64,000 bases of DNA from Flavobacterium quisquiliarum (GTDB lineage Bacteria; Bacteroidota; Bacteroidia; Flavobacteriales; Flavobacteriaceae): the NCBI RefSeq assembly GCF_019308285.1, contig NZ_WWEM01000037.1, positions 1-64,000 of the forward strand, read 5' to 3'. The notes below the pieces were generated by a model. It was not told where the DNA came from and searched no databases. It saw only the letters and a program-made list of their open reading frames with translations. Shown here in pieces: positions 17,537 through 26,515 of the stretch. The translations under genes were made by a program, and so were the position numbers. Numbering within the stretch: position 1 is the first letter of the stretch; the number at the start of each line of letters is the position of its first letter.

Positions 17537-18442
17537 TTAATCCAAACTGAAATTATAAATAATTTTCCCCACTTGTTTTGCAGGAGCATCACTATCAGAT
17601 TCCCATTTGGTATTCATTGCTGCAATTCTTGCCTGGTCTAATAAGCATTTTGCGGTATTGGTTGTTCCTTTAATTCCAGGAGTTGCGCTTATTGTTTTTC
17701 CGTTTTGGTCAACGCTTACTTCGACAACCACTTTTCCTTCTTCGTTGCAGGTATATTTTGGTGCAGGCTTAGATAAAGCTTTTCTGTTTCCTAAAGAATA
17801 TCCAGATCCACCGCCAGAACCACCACCGCTTCCGGCTCCGTAACCGCTTCCGGTTCCAATGCCATTTCCAGTACCGTTACCACCTCCAGTCCCCCCGCCA
17901 GAGCCACCAGATCCATAATAACCGTTAGAGTTTAAACTTCCGTTAGATTTTCCTTTATTTCCTGAAACTTTATCATCTCCGTCGCCGCCTTTGTTTGAAC
18001 CTTTTAAAATACTAGATAAAGCATCGTTGGTAGAGTTTGAAACTTTTGGTTTTTCAGGAGCAGGTTTGGGTTCCGGTTTTGTAACAGGAACAGGTTTCTT
18101 TGGTTTTTCTTTGGTCGGAATAACAACGTCTGTTTCATCAGCTGTTGAATTTTCCTGAGTTATAATGGCTTCTTCAGGCGCTGCTTTTGCTGCAACTTGT
18201 TTTACATTGTTTTTTACATCCAGCACTTCACTTTTATAATTCGCGCCAGAACCTAAATCGCTGTCGCCAAAATTAACCGTTACTCCACCGCCACCTCCGC
18301 CACCTTCGGCAAGAGCTACATTATTTTCTGGATTATATGGAGGCCAAAAACGTATGAAAAAAAGCAATGCAATTATGACCGCATATATAGCAGTTGTGAG
18401 TAAAAGTGATTTCTTTTTATCTGAAGAAATAGTGAAACTCAT
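17537..18442 (-). CDS. tonB: TonB-like energy transducer
   Basis: This 301-aa protein has a cytoplasmic tip, one membrane helix (about 12-30), a poly-Gly stretch, a Pro/Lys-rich spacer (about 112-135), a Gly/Ser-rich linker (about 150-215) and a C-terminal domain. The last contains EEGKVVVEVSVDQNGKTISA, similar to TonB C-domains. It would span the periplasm and energise outer-membrane receptors together with ExbB/ExbD. The domain has two Cys (CNEEG and AKCLLDQ) that could form a disulfide (inference). The long Gly-rich linker is atypical of E. coli TonB but common in Bacteroidota. Confidence 0.83.
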   Translation of the reverse strand: MSFTISSDKKKSLLLTTAIYAVIIALLFFIRFWPPYNPENNVALAEGGGGGGGVTVNFGDSDLGSGANYKSEVLDVKNNVKQVAAKAAPEEAIITQENSTADETDVVIPTKEKPKKPVPVTKPEPKPAPEKPKVSNSTNDALSSILKGSNKGGDGDDKVSGNKGKSNGSLNSNGYYGSGGSGGGTGGGNGTGNGIGTGSGYGAGSGGGSGGGSGYSLGNRKALSKPAPKYTCNEEGKVVVEVSVDQNGKTISATPGIKGTTNTAKCLLDQARIAAMNTKWESDSDAPAKQVGKIIYNFSLD

Positions 18443-18520
18443 TATGATTGTAAATTTTGAAATGTATTATTTTAAAAACGTTTAAAAGTAGTAAAAATTG
18501 TTTAGAATGAAAGAGAGAAT

Positions 18521-18707
18521 TTAACCGCAATCCCGATAGCTATCGGGAGCAAAGTTTTACGCAAGGTTCGCAATGATTTGTGAAAATTAAATAGCCACGA
18601 ATTCACGAATTTTTTATTCACGAAGATTGTAAAAAAATAATTCGTGAATTCGTGGCTAAAAAACCTTGGCAACCTTTGCTACTAATAATTATCGGGATTG
18701 CGGTTAA
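18521..18707. repeat. nested multi-layer inverted repeat
   Basis: The outer perfect 17-bp arms are TTAACCGCAATCCCGAT (18521-18537) and its complement at 18691-18707. The CCCGATAGCTATCGGG palindrome is embedded on the left. The middle layer is imperfect (AAAG...AAGGTT against AACCTT...CTTT). The inner layer, 18592-18658, is the TAGCCACGAATTCACGAATT hairpin. It fills the 18443-18760 gap apart from a terminator. Confidence 0.85.
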
Positions 18708-18711
18708 AAAA

Positions 18712-18741
18712 AAGCGAGCTAAATATAATTCAGCTCGCTTA
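18712..18741 (-). terminator. terminator downstream of gdhA
   Basis: AAGCGAGCT, 11-nt loop, AGCTCGCTT, preceded on the plus strand by an A run that becomes a T run on the gdhA transcript. It lies 20 nt after the gdhA stop codon. Confidence 0.75.
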
Positions 18742-18760
18742 TAGTAAAGTATAATAAAAA

Positions 18761-19987
18761 TTACACTAATTGTTTCAATGCAATTTCAAAAGCAGTTGCA
18801 CTGATATTTGTTTTTGATGCACTTAAAGCATGTGCTTTTACAATCGCATTTTTAATAGTTTCTGAAGTATCGTTAAAAATAGCTTCGTCAGTCATTTGAA
18901 CTTTTTTCTCCATGAAGTAAGCAAAAACTCTCGCCATTCCGCAGTTCGAAATAAAGTCAGGAATTAAACTTACTTTGTGGTCTACTTCTTCCATAATCGA
19001 ACCAAAGAAAATTTCTTTGTCAGCAAAAGGAACATTCGCTCCACATGAAATAACTTCCAATCCGTTTGCGATTAAGCTGTCAATCTGCGCTTGAGTCACC
19101 AATCTTGATGCAGCGCAAGGCGTGAAAATTTCAGCACCAATTGTCCAGATTTTAGAATTGATTTCTTCAAACGGAATCATATTATCGGCTACTAATTTAT
19201 TTCCGTCTTTATTTAAAAACAACGTTCTGATCTCCTCAAACGAAAAACCTTCTTCTTTAATTAAACCTCCGTCACGGTCAATAATTCCGATTACTTTTGC
19301 GCCCATTTCAGCTAAGTAAAAAGCAGCGGCAGAACCAACGTTTCCGAAACCTTGCACGATTGCTTTTTTACCTTTGATATCTCCGCCGTAAATTGCATAG
19401 AAATGACGAACTGCTTCAGCAACACCAAAACCAGTAATCATATCTGCTACAGTATATTTTCTGGTAACGTCTGGTGAGAATTTAGGGTTTTCGATTACCT
19501 TAATTACACCTTGACGCAATTGTCCAATTCTATTGATTTTGTCTGCTTCAGTTGGTTTAAAATGCCCGTTAAAAACACCTTCCTGCGGATGCCAAACACC
19601 ACATTCTTCTGTCATAGGGATTACTTCATGAATTTCATCAACATTTAAATCTCCTCCGGTTCCGTAGTAACTTTTCAATAAGGGAGAAACCGCTTTGTAC
19701 CAACGCTGTAAAACACCTTTTTTGCGAGGATCATTCGGGTCAAAATTTATTCCAGATTTAGCCCCGCCAATCGCCGGGCCTGAAACAGAGAATTTAACTT
19801 CCATAGTTTTTGCTAGAGACAAAACTTCGTTCATGTCTAGACCTTTTCTCATTCTTGTTCCTCCACCTGCAGCTCCTCCGCGAAGTGAATTAATTACTGT
19901 CCACCCTTCGGCTTCTGTTTCTGAATCTTTCCAATTGAAAACAATTTCAGGTGCTTTGTTTTCAAATTGTTGTAATAAATCTTTCAT
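18761..19987 (-). CDS. gdhA: glutamate (Glu/Leu/Phe/Val-type) dehydrogenase
   Basis: This 408-aa enzyme has the dinucleotide-dependent amino-acid dehydrogenase fold: substrate domain with GGAAGGGTRMRKG and the Lys-containing GPAIGGAKSGINFDP, then a Rossmann domain with VQGFGNVGSAAAFYLAEMGAKV. It probably interconverts glutamate and 2-oxoglutarate plus ammonia with NAD(P). Leucine or valine activity cannot be ruled out. It is cytoplasmic and monocistronic, with a terminator after it and a small palindrome before it. Confidence 0.9.
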   Translation of the reverse strand: MKDLLQQFENKAPEIVFNWKDSETEAEGWTVINSLRGGAAGGGTRMRKGLDMNEVLSLAKTMEVKFSVSGPAIGGAKSGINFDPNDPRKKGVLQRWYKAVSPLLKSYYGTGGDLNVDEIHEVIPMTEECGVWHPQEGVFNGHFKPTEADKINRIGQLRQGVIKVIENPKFSPDVTRKYTVADMITGFGVAEAVRHFYAIYGGDIKGKKAIVQGFGNVGSAAAFYLAEMGAKVIGIIDRDGGLIKEEGFSFEEIRTLFLNKDGNKLVADNMIPFEEINSKIWTIGAEIFTPCAASRLVTQAQIDSLIANGLEVISCGANVPFADKEIFFGSIMEEVDHKVSLIPDFISNCGMARVFAYFMEKKVQMTDEAIFNDTSETIKNAIVKAHALSASKTNISATAFEIALKQLV

Positions 19988-20033
19988 TTTGTTGTGATAT
20001 GTTTATTTTGCGTAAATGTATAAAATAGAATAA

Positions 20034-20053
20034 TGCGAATAATGTATTTCGCA
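20034..20053. promoter_or_regulatory. palindrome upstream of gdhA
   Basis: TGCGAA (20034-20039), 8-nt spacer, TTCGCA (20048-20053), about 47-66 nt above the gdhA ATG. A near-consensus -7 box (TACATTTA on the minus strand) lies just downstream. It is a possible operator. Confidence 0.35.
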
Positions 20054-20075
20054 TCAAATTTAGTAAACAAAAAGA

Positions 20076-20108
20076 AAAAGCCGAAAACTATTTGGTTTTC
20101 GGCTTTTT
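20076..20108 (-). terminator. terminator of the chalcone-isomerase-like gene
   Basis: AAAAAGCCGAAAAC, short loop, GTTTTCGGCTTTTT, a strong stem 22 nt after that gene's stop codon. Confidence 0.85.
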
Positions 20109-20129
20109 GAATATTTAAAAAATTAAGAA

Positions 20130-20705
20130 TTATTGTCCTAATAAGTGTTTTTTCAAAGTCTCGTCAACTGGTTTATCAGAAAGCCAGATTCCGAATAAAG
20201 CTTTTTTGAAATCAAATCCAGCAATTTTTCCTTTCAGAACTTCATTTTTAGAAACATAAACATTTTGATCCAAAGGATTGTAGGCTAAAATGAATACATC
20301 TTTTTCGGTAATAGGATCGCTTAAGAAACTTTTTAGCTGTTCAATTCTTGGACGCAGTTGTTCTAAATTTGCTCCAGCAGATTTTTCAAAACCAGTATTC
20401 ATGGCTTTTGTTAATTTGTTAGAAGAAACCATAGAAGAAGTAATTTCAATTCTAACTGCCATTTCTGTATCACTGTCAATAATGAATTGTGGATCCTGAG
20501 TTAGTTGCGATAAATACAATGCTTGAACGTAAACTTCCAACCACATTTTGGATCTTCCGCCAGCGCCATTTAGCTGTAAAGTTTTGCCTTGAAAATCTAT
20601 TTTTCTAGGAACAGTTACACCGTTAACGTCAATTTGAGTTTGTGCTGAAGCGGTATAAAAAGGGAGGATTAAAAGGAGTGTAAGGAGTAGTAAAATCTTT
20701 TTCAT
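20130..20705 (-). CDS. chalcone-isomerase-like exported protein
   Basis: This 191-aa protein has a signal peptide (MKKILLLLTLLLILPFYTASA, cleavage near residue 21). The mature part resembles the chalcone isomerase-like fold: VNGVTVPRKIDFQGKTLQLNGAGGRSK, MWLEVYVQALYLSQ, and AGFDFKKALFGIWLSDKPV at the C-terminus. Bacterial members are periplasmic or lipid-binding proteins without flavonoid metabolism, and their role is uncertain. A minus-strand TATTTTTG box at 20732-20739 would give a short leader. Confidence 0.82.
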   Translation of the reverse strand: MKKILLLLTLLLILPFYTASAQTQIDVNGVTVPRKIDFQGKTLQLNGAGGRSKMWLEVYVQALYLSQLTQDPQFIIDSDTEMAVRIEITSSMVSSNKLTKAMNTGFEKSAGANLEQLRPRIEQLKSFLSDPITEKDVFILAYNPLDQNVYVSKNEVLKGKIAGFDFKKALFGIWLSDKPVDETLKKHLLGQ

Positions 20706-20739
20706 GTTCTGTCATTTTTTTATTTTTTGGTCAAAAATA

Positions 20740-21021
20740 ATGTTAATTTATTAATATTTGGTTCATTTTTGTGATGTTTTTTTTCTGTAAAATTTACATT
20801 TAATTTTTGTATTGTATTAATAATCAAATTAGTAAGACTTGTTTTACGTAGTTTTACGCATTTTAAGAATTGTTCAACTTTTGGACTTAAAAAATTCGTC
20901 AATATTTTCAGTTTTTTCAAAGATTTTTTAGATGGATTATCTATCTAGAATTTTACAAGATTTGTTGCAAGATTAATGTTCATTTCGGTAAAAAGATAAA
21001 TAATTACGAAAACGTTATCGT
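20740..21021. other. non-coding gap
   Basis: This A+T-rich sequence lies between divergent genes. A 66-codon Lys/Asn-rich frame on the minus strand (20720-20920) has no recognisable fold or ribosome-binding site and overlaps the promoter of the chalcone-isomerase-like gene, so I do not call it. No repeat copy was seen. Confidence 0.45.
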
Positions 21022-21056
21022 TATCTTTGCTGATCTATTAATTTTGTATGCGTGCA

Positions 21057-21087
21057 TTGTAAATTACACTTTTAAAAAGTATCTTTG
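21057..21087 (+). promoter_or_regulatory. promoter for acyl-CoA dehydrogenase
   Basis: TTG at 21057-21059, 20-nt spacer, TATCTTTG at 21080-21087. A second perfect box, TATCTTTG at 21022-21029, may be an alternative start. The leader from the proximal box would be about 105 nt. Confidence 0.5.
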
Positions 21088-21195
21088 GAAGCCTTTGAAC
21101 TGAAAAGTTTGGGTACTGAAAAAACAAAAACATAAAAAACCATCAACTAAAATTCTGTTTGAAATTTGGTTGAAAAAACTTTAAAGAATACTACT

Positions 21196-22338
21196 ATGGA
21201 TTTTAATCTTACCGAAGAACATTTGATGATTCAACAGGCAGCAAGAGATTTTGCTCAGAATGAATTATTGCCGGGAGTTATTGAACGCGACGAAAAACAG
21301 ACTTTTCCAACAGAGCAAGTCAAAAAAATGGGAGAGCTCGGATTTATGGGAATGATGGTGGATCCTAAATACGGTGGAAGTGGTCTTGATGCGATTTCTT
21401 ATGTGATTGCAATGGAAGAGATTTCTAAAGTTGATGCTTCGGCTTCGGTAGTAATGTCTGTAAACAATTCATTAGTATGCTGGGGATTACAAGAATATGG
21501 AACTGAAGAACAAAAACAAAAATATTTGCCAGGTTTAGCTTCTGGAGAAATTCATGGAGCTTTCTGTTTAAGTGAGCCAGAAGCGGGAAGTGATGCAACT
21601 TCTCAAAAAACTACTGCCATTGATATGGGAGATCATTATTTAGTGAATGGAACTAAAAACTGGATCACAAACGGAAACACTGCATCTGTATATTTAGTAA
21701 TTGCGCAAACGCATCCAGAATTGAAGCACAAAGGAATCAACGCTTTGATTATGACTAAAGATATGCCAGGTTTTGCTGTTGGGCCAAAAGAACAAAAAAT
21801 GGGAATTCGTGGTTCTGATACGCATTCTTTAATGTTTACTGACGTAAAAGTTCCTAAAGAAAATAGAATCGGTGAAGACGGTTTCGGATTCAAATTTGCG
21901 ATGAAGACATTAGCTGGAGGAAGAATCGGAATTGCTTCTCAAGCGTTAGGAATTGCTTCTGGAGCTTACGAATTGGCTTTGAAATATTCTAAAGAGCGTA
22001 AAGCATTTGGAACAGAAATCTGCAATCATCAGGCAATTGCTTTTAAATTGGCTGATATGGCAGTTAATATTGAAGCAGCACGTCATTTATGTATGAAAGC
22101 GGCTTGGGATAAAGACCAGCACAAGAATTATGATGTGAGCGGTGCAATGGCAAAATTATTTGCTTCTCAAGTTGCAATGGATACTGCAGTTGAAGCAGTG
22201 CAGATTCATGGTGGAAATGGTTATGTAAAAGAATACCATGTGGAGCGTTTAATGCGTGATGCAAAAATTACTCAGATTTACGAAGGAACTTCTGAAATTC
22301 AGAAAATCGTAATTTCAAGAGCTGTTATCGCTGGATAA
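21196..22338 (+). CDS. acyl-CoA dehydrogenase (short/medium-chain type)
   Basis: This 380-aa flavoenzyme has the N-terminal helical domain DFNLTEEHLMIQQAARDFAQ, FCLSEPEAGSDA (FAD and substrate contact), NGTKNWITNG, and RKAFGTEICNHQAIAFKLADMA. The catalytic base is Glu363 in YEGTSEIQ. It oxidises acyl-CoA to 2-enoyl-CoA, passing electrons to ETF, in fatty-acid or branched-chain amino-acid breakdown. I choose the ATG at 21196, where homologues begin MDFNLTEE. An upstream in-frame TTG would add ten unconserved residues. Confidence 0.93.
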   Translation: MDFNLTEEHLMIQQAARDFAQNELLPGVIERDEKQTFPTEQVKKMGELGFMGMMVDPKYGGSGLDAISYVIAMEEISKVDASASVVMSVNNSLVCWGLQEYGTEEQKQKYLPGLASGEIHGAFCLSEPEAGSDATSQKTTAIDMGDHYLVNGTKNWITNGNTASVYLVIAQTHPELKHKGINALIMTKDMPGFAVGPKEQKMGIRGSDTHSLMFTDVKVPKENRIGEDGFGFKFAMKTLAGGRIGIASQALGIASGAYELALKYSKERKAFGTEICNHQAIAFKLADMAVNIEAARHLCMKAAWDKDQHKNYDVSGAMAKLFASQVAMDTAVEAVQIHGGNGYVKEYHVERLMRDAKITQIYEGTSEIQKIVISRAVIAG

Positions 22339-22366
22339 AATTAGGTTGCAATAGATTTGAATTTGA

Positions 22367-22401
22367 AAACCCTTTCGGCTTTTAGTTTGGAAGGGTTTTT
22401 T
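22367..22401 (+). terminator. terminator after acyl-CoA dehydrogenase
   Basis: AAAACCCTT, loop with partial pairing, AAGGGTTTTTT, 29 nt after the stop codon. Confidence 0.75.
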
Positions 22402-22474
22402 TATGAATATTCTTTTACTTTTCATAAGTTTATACTTTTAAGATAATTTTCGTTCTAATTCAAAACCAACAATT

Positions 22475-23446
22475 ATGAAAAAGCTATACTTTTTAATTCC
22501 TTTTATCTTCTTTGCCTGTAAATCGGGTACTTCAATTCTTCCTGAAAAAGAAGGAAATTCAAAACCAATTGAAGTCACTTATAAAGTTAATGAAACAGAG
22601 ATTTCAGATTTTTTAAAATACTTATCTTCAGATGAAATGGAAGGGCGTGAAACTGGTACTAAAGGAATTGAAAAAGCAGCAGTGTTTCTGGAAGATTTTC
22701 TTAAAAAGAATAATATCAAACCTTACTTTAAAACGTATCGCGATACGCTGACCAATTTTAAAAGTCCCGCTTTTAATATAGTTGGAGTAATTGAAGGAAC
22801 AGATCCAGAATTGAAAAAAGAATTTGTTGTGTTAAGTGCCCATTACGATCATATTGGGATAGAGAAAAAAGAACAGGCGGATAAAATCAATAATGGAGCT
22901 AATGATGACGCTTCGGGCGTAACTTCTGTTGCTGCGATGGGGAAATATTTCAGCGAAACCAAATCAAACAAACGAAGCATTTTAATTGTCTTTTTTGCTG
23001 GAGAAGAAAAAGGATTGTTAGGTTCAAAAAGCTTAGTTGAGAAATTGAAAAAACAGAATTTTAATCTATATACCCAGTTGAACATTGAAATGATTGGTGT
23101 GCCAATGAAAAGAGATTATCTTGCTTATATTACAGGTTTTGATAAATCGAATATGGCAACCAAAATAAATGAATATACTGGAAAAAATACTATAGGGTTT
23201 TTACCAAAAGAAGCAGAATATCAACTATTCTACAGATCTGATAATTACTCATTTTATGATGTTTTCAAAAAGCCATGCCAGTCAATTAGCACTTTTGATT
23301 TTGAAAACTTTGATTTCTATCATCATGTTTCAGATGAATTTAAGCTGATGGATATTCCGCATATTACTGCTTTTACTCAGGAATTATTGCCAGCGGTTAC
23401 TAAAATTACAACTTCTCCGACACAAGAAATAACCATGAATAAATAA
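22475..23446 (+). CDS. M28-family zinc aminopeptidase, lipoprotein
   Basis: This 323-aa protein has a lipoprotein signal peptide (IFFAC, lipidated Cys15). The M28 zinc-peptidase motifs are in order: LSAHYDHIG (first His ligand), NNGANDDASGVTS (bridging Asp), FFAGEEKGLLGS (catalytic and ligand Glu), NIEMIG, and FYHHVSD (last His). It probably trims peptides at the cell envelope. The SDR gene starts 35 nt later on the same strand and may be co-transcribed. Confidence 0.9.
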   Translation: MKKLYFLIPFIFFACKSGTSILPEKEGNSKPIEVTYKVNETEISDFLKYLSSDEMEGRETGTKGIEKAAVFLEDFLKKNNIKPYFKTYRDTLTNFKSPAFNIVGVIEGTDPELKKEFVVLSAHYDHIGIEKKEQADKINNGANDDASGVTSVAAMGKYFSETKSNKRSILIVFFAGEEKGLLGSKSLVEKLKKQNFNLYTQLNIEMIGVPMKRDYLAYITGFDKSNMATKINEYTGKNTIGFLPKEAEYQLFYRSDNYSFYDVFKKPCQSISTFDFENFDFYHHVSDEFKLMDIPHITAFTQELLPAVTKITTSPTQEITMNK

Positions 23447-23481
23447 GAGGCTTTTTTACAGCATTTGATTATTTTTGCTCC

Positions 23482-24159
23482 ATGAAAAATATTATTGTTA
23501 CCGGAACGAGTAGAGGAATTGGTTATGAATTAGCATTGCAGTTTGCTAATGCAGGAAATCAGGTTTTAGCCATTTCAAGAAAAATACCTAAGACACTTTT
23601 AGAACATCAAAATGTAACTTGCCTGTCTATTGATTTGGCAGATGAAACGGCTTTACAGGAAGTAGAAAATTTTCTTTCTTCAACATGGAAAAAAGTAGAT
23701 GCTGTAGTGCATAATGCTGGGGCATTGCTTTTAAAACCTTTTGCGGAAACAACCCAAGCTGATTTTGAAAGTATTTACAAAGTCAATGTTTTTGCTGTAG
23801 CGAATCTGACGAGAATCTGTCTTCCGTATTTACAAAAAGGAAGTCATGTTGTAACAATCAGTTCAATTGGAGGAGTAAGAGGAAGTTTGAAATTTGCGGG
23901 ATTAGCGGCTTATAGTTCAAGCAAAGGTGCTGTAATCACATTGACCGAATTACTAGCAGAAGAATACAAAGAACAAGGCATTGCATTTAATGTTCTGGCT
24001 TTAGGCTCGGTTCAGACTGAAATGCTAAATGAAGCTTTCCCAGGTTATCAAGCGCCAATTTCTGCTGAAGGAATGGCAACTTATATTTATGATTTTACCT
24101 TAAACGGAAATAAATATTTTAACGGAAAAGTTCTGGAAGTTTCTTCAACTAATCCATAA
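23482..24159 (+). CDS. short-chain dehydrogenase/reductase
   Basis: This 225-aa classical SDR has the cofactor loop TGTSRGIGYE (7-16), NAG in VVHNAGALL, catalytic Ser in TISSIGG and the YSSSK catalytic pair in LAAYSSSKGAV. It is slightly shorter than usual and lacks the longer C-terminal substrate loop. Cofactor and substrate are unknown. A TATTTTTG box ends 4 nt before the ATG, which would give a nearly leaderless message if used. The alternative is readthrough from the M28 gene. Confidence 0.9.
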   Translation: MKNIIVTGTSRGIGYELALQFANAGNQVLAISRKIPKTLLEHQNVTCLSIDLADETALQEVENFLSSTWKKVDAVVHNAGALLLKPFAETTQADFESIYKVNVFAVANLTRICLPYLQKGSHVVTISSIGGVRGSLKFAGLAAYSSSKGAVITLTELLAEEYKEQGIAFNVLALGSVQTEMLNEAFPGYQAPISAEGMATYIYDFTLNGNKYFNGKVLEVSSTNP

Positions 24160-24161
24160 AA

Positions 24162-24300
24162 AAGTTATGAGTTATAGGTTATGAGTTTCGGATGATGGAA
24201 TAAAAAACACTAATGAAACAACAAACCAGCTTATTGTATTTAAAAACGGTATTGCTTTTTTACTATGACTCTTAACTTCTAACCAATAACATCTAACTTT
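24162..24300. repeat. imperfect long inverted repeat
   Basis: The left arm 24162-24187 (AGTTATGAGTTATAGG repeated words) is complementary to the right arm 24267-24300 (CTTAACTTCTAACCAATAAC). It lies between the SDR and SprT-like genes. A related fragment occurs at 27293-27312. Confidence 0.6.
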
Positions 24301-24303
24301 AAA

Positions 24304-24912
24304 TTGAGCGAAACTTTAGCTAAATATATTCCTGAACATGCGGTAAAACCCGTTTTTGATTTGATAGTGGCCAATCAGGTGCATTTGAAAATTGTAAACG
24401 AACGACAAACTCGTCACGGTGATTATAGACGTGGACCAAGCGGAAAACACGAAATTACGGTTAATGCCAGTTTAAATAAATACCGATTTTTAATTACGTT
24501 AATTCATGAAATCGCCCATTTAGTGGCTTTTGAAAAGTTTGGACGAAACATAAAACCGCATGGAACCGAATGGAAACTTACTTTTCAGCGATTGATGGTT
24601 CCGTTTATTAGACCAGAAATATTTCCAAGTCAGATTTTACCTTTATTGGCGAGACATTTTAAGAATCCCTCAGCAAGCAGTGATACTGATACAACTTTGT
24701 CTTTAGCATTAAAACAATTTGATACAGACAATGATAAAAACTACGTTTTTGAAATTCCTTATGGAAGTATTTTTAGAATAAAAAATGGTAAAGTTTTTAA
24801 AAAAATAGCAGTCAGGACGAAACGTTTTGAATGTTTGGAAATAAGTTCGGGAAAGACATATTTATTTAATCCAAATGCAGAAGTCGAATTAATTACTTTA
24901 AAAAATCAATAA
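24304..24912 (+). CDS. SprT-like zinc metalloprotease-fold protein
   Basis: This 202-aa protein has the SprT/WSS1-type site: TLIHEIAHLVAFEKFGR (HEIAH 68-72) and a third His in KPHGTEWK, 14 residues on. In other organisms SprT-domain proteins degrade DNA-protein crosslinks. The bacterial role is unclear. No C-terminal zinc ribbon (CxxC) is seen. The second half has an FEIPYGSIFRIKNGKVFKK beta segment and a KRFECLE strand. Translation starts at TTG, because no ATG is available before conserved sequence. The preceding inverted repeat ends right at the start. Confidence 0.85.
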   Translation: MSETLAKYIPEHAVKPVFDLIVANQVHLKIVNERQTRHGDYRRGPSGKHEITVNASLNKYRFLITLIHEIAHLVAFEKFGRNIKPHGTEWKLTFQRLMVPFIRPEIFPSQILPLLARHFKNPSASSDTDTTLSLALKQFDTDNDKNYVFEIPYGSIFRIKNGKVFKKIAVRTKRFECLEISSGKTYLFNPNAEVELITLKNQ

Positions 24913-24915
24913 ATA

Positions 24916-24961
24916 AATCTCAAATTCCAATTTAGAAATAGTTTGGAGTTTGGGATTTATT
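24916..24961 (+). terminator. terminator of the SprT-like gene
   Basis: AAATCTCAAATTCCAA, loop, TTTGGAGTTTGGGATTT. It is an imperfect long stem followed by T residues, built from the AAATTCCAA words also used at 25652 and 28195. Confidence 0.65.
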
Positions 24962-24990
24962 TTTTTACTAACCTAAAAAAATTAAGATAA

Positions 24991-25632
24991 ATGAGATTAC
25001 AGATACAATTGCTTTTAAGTTTAATTTTTTTGATGTTTATTAATATAGTAAACGCACAACAGATAGATGAAATGGAGCAGAAGAAAAAAAATCCGATTAT
25101 TTATGCTGAAATGTTTGGAGGAGGTATTGTTATGAATCAGGCCGGTTTGGGAGGTGGTTTTGAATTAAACTATCAGTATAAAAAAAATCTTTTTAGTTTT
25201 AGATATACTAATGTAGTTGGATATATTGAGGAAGAGTATAAGAGGGCATTTCTTTTTCCACGTGTCTATGTGGCTGAAGATAATCTAGAGTATGCATTTT
25301 TATATGGAAGGAGATGGATGAATCATCATCGTTCTTTTAGTATTTCTACAGGAATTAGCTGTAATAATATGGATATAAGAAGAAGAATTTATGTTGAGAC
25401 CAATAATGAAGAGGGGCAAACATATAAATATACTTATAATTCCAATTACGAAACCTTTTATGGAGTTCCATTTGAAGCTAATTTTAAGTGGTTTTATCCA
25501 AAAAAGAAATCCAGATTAATTTATAATGCTTTAATTCCTAGTATTGGACTTAAAGTTTTTGGTAATATTTCTAAGCATACTTATGCCGGGGTAGGTCTTT
25601 CTATCGGTTTTGGGTTAAGCAGAGAATATTAG
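24991..25632 (+). CDS. exported protein, probable outer-membrane barrel
   Basis: This 213-aa protein has a signal peptide (LLLSLIFLMFINIVNAQQ, cleavage near residue 23). It then has alternating amphipathic strands with aromatic ends (GGGFELNYQYKKNLFSFRYTNVVGY, GVGLSIGFGLSREY at the C-terminus), as in small beta-barrels. The terminal residue is Tyr rather than Phe. The family is not identified. It is probably outer-membrane, of unknown function, and a single gene. Confidence 0.65.
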   Translation: MRLQIQLLLSLIFLMFINIVNAQQIDEMEQKKKNPIIYAEMFGGGIVMNQAGLGGGFELNYQYKKNLFSFRYTNVVGYIEEEYKRAFLFPRVYVAEDNLEYAFLYGRRWMNHHRSFSISTGISCNNMDIRRRIYVETNNEEGQTYKYTYNSNYETFYGVPFEANFKWFYPKKKSRLIYNALIPSIGLKVFGNISKHTYAGVGLSIGFGLSREY

Positions 25633-25651
25633 GAAGTAATGTGAAATGAAA

Positions 25652-25693
25652 AAATCCCAAATTCCAATCTAAACTACTTGGAATTTGGGATTT
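25652..25693. terminator. bidirectional terminator
   Basis: AAATCCCAAATTCCAA, 10-nt loop, TTGGAATTTGGGATTT. A perfect 16-bp stem between convergent genes. Confidence 0.85.
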
Positions 25694-25750
25694 ATATTTT
25701 TGAAAATTCCCGTTTTGGAATTTGGAATTTTTTGTAGTGGAATTTAAAAA

Positions 25751-26515
25751 CTATAATCCTTTCAAATAAGCTTCACGGACTTTCTTAAATAGGTTAGAAG
25801 AGTAAACGAATTTTACGATTGCTTCGTTATCTGTTTTAAAGATTTCTTCTTTAGTTCCCTGCCACGCTTTTAGTCCTTTTTTTAAGAAAACAATGTTCTC
25901 CCCAATTTCCATTACAGAGTTCATATCGTGGGTATTGATTACCGTTGTAATATTATATTCTCGGGTAATTTCCTGTATCAAATTATCAATCAAAGTTGAA
26001 GTATTTGGATCAAGACCAGAGTTAGGTTCATCACAAAATAAATACTTTGGGTTGTTTACTATAGCACGGGCAATCGCCACACGTTTTTGCATACCTCCTG
26101 AAATCTCTGAAGGTAATTTTTTATGTGCGTCTACCAGATTAACTCTTTCTAAAACAAAATCAACTCTTTCTTTGATCTGTGCTTTATTGTTGTTGGTAAA
26201 CATTTTTAATGGAAAAGCTACGTTTTCTTCCACAGTCATAGAATCAAACAATGCAGAACCTTGAAAAACCATTCCGATTTCAGTTCTTAATTCGCGTTTT
26301 TCATCTTTATCTAAGTCAGAATAAACTCTTCCGTCAAATTCGATTGTTCCTGAATCTGGTGTGTGAATTCCAAGTAATGTTTTTAATAAAACTGTTTTTC
26401 CAGATCCACTTTGTCCAATAATCAAGTTGGTTTTTCCAGTTTCAAATACCGTCGAAACGCCTTTTAAAACTTTGCTGTCGCCAAATGATTTTTCTATGTT
26501 TTTTACTTCTATCAT
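25751..26515 (-). CDS. ABC transporter ATPase, MlaF/MkL type
   Basis: This 254-aa ATPase has Walker A IGQSGSGKT, signature SGGMQKRVAIARA, Walker B LFCDEPNSGLD and an H-loop in INTHDMNSV. The sequence around SGLDP is typical of MlaF, the ATPase of retrograde phospholipid transport. The start ATG overlaps the stop of the permease gene by one base (TAATG), indicating translational coupling. An upstream in-frame start would read back into the permease gene. No mlaD or other mla gene is in the window. Confidence 0.9.
   Translation of the reverse strand: MIEVKNIEKSFGDSKVLKGVSTVFETGKTNLIIGQSGSGKTVLLKTLLGIHTPDSGTIEFDGRVYSDLDKDEKRELRTEIGMVFQGSALFDSMTVEENVAFPLKMFTNNNKAQIKERVDFVLERVNLVDAHKKLPSEISGGMQKRVAIARAIVNNPKYLFCDEPNSGLDPNTSTLIDNLIQEITREYNITTVINTHDMNSVMEIGENIVFLKKGLKAWQGTKEEIFKTDNEAIVKFVYSSNLFKKVREAYLKGL

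Noticed and set aside
20720..20920. 66-codon Lys/Asn-rich minus-strand frame
   Set aside because: Composition follows the A+T-rich intergenic DNA, and it overlaps the likely promoter of the chalcone-isomerase-like gene.
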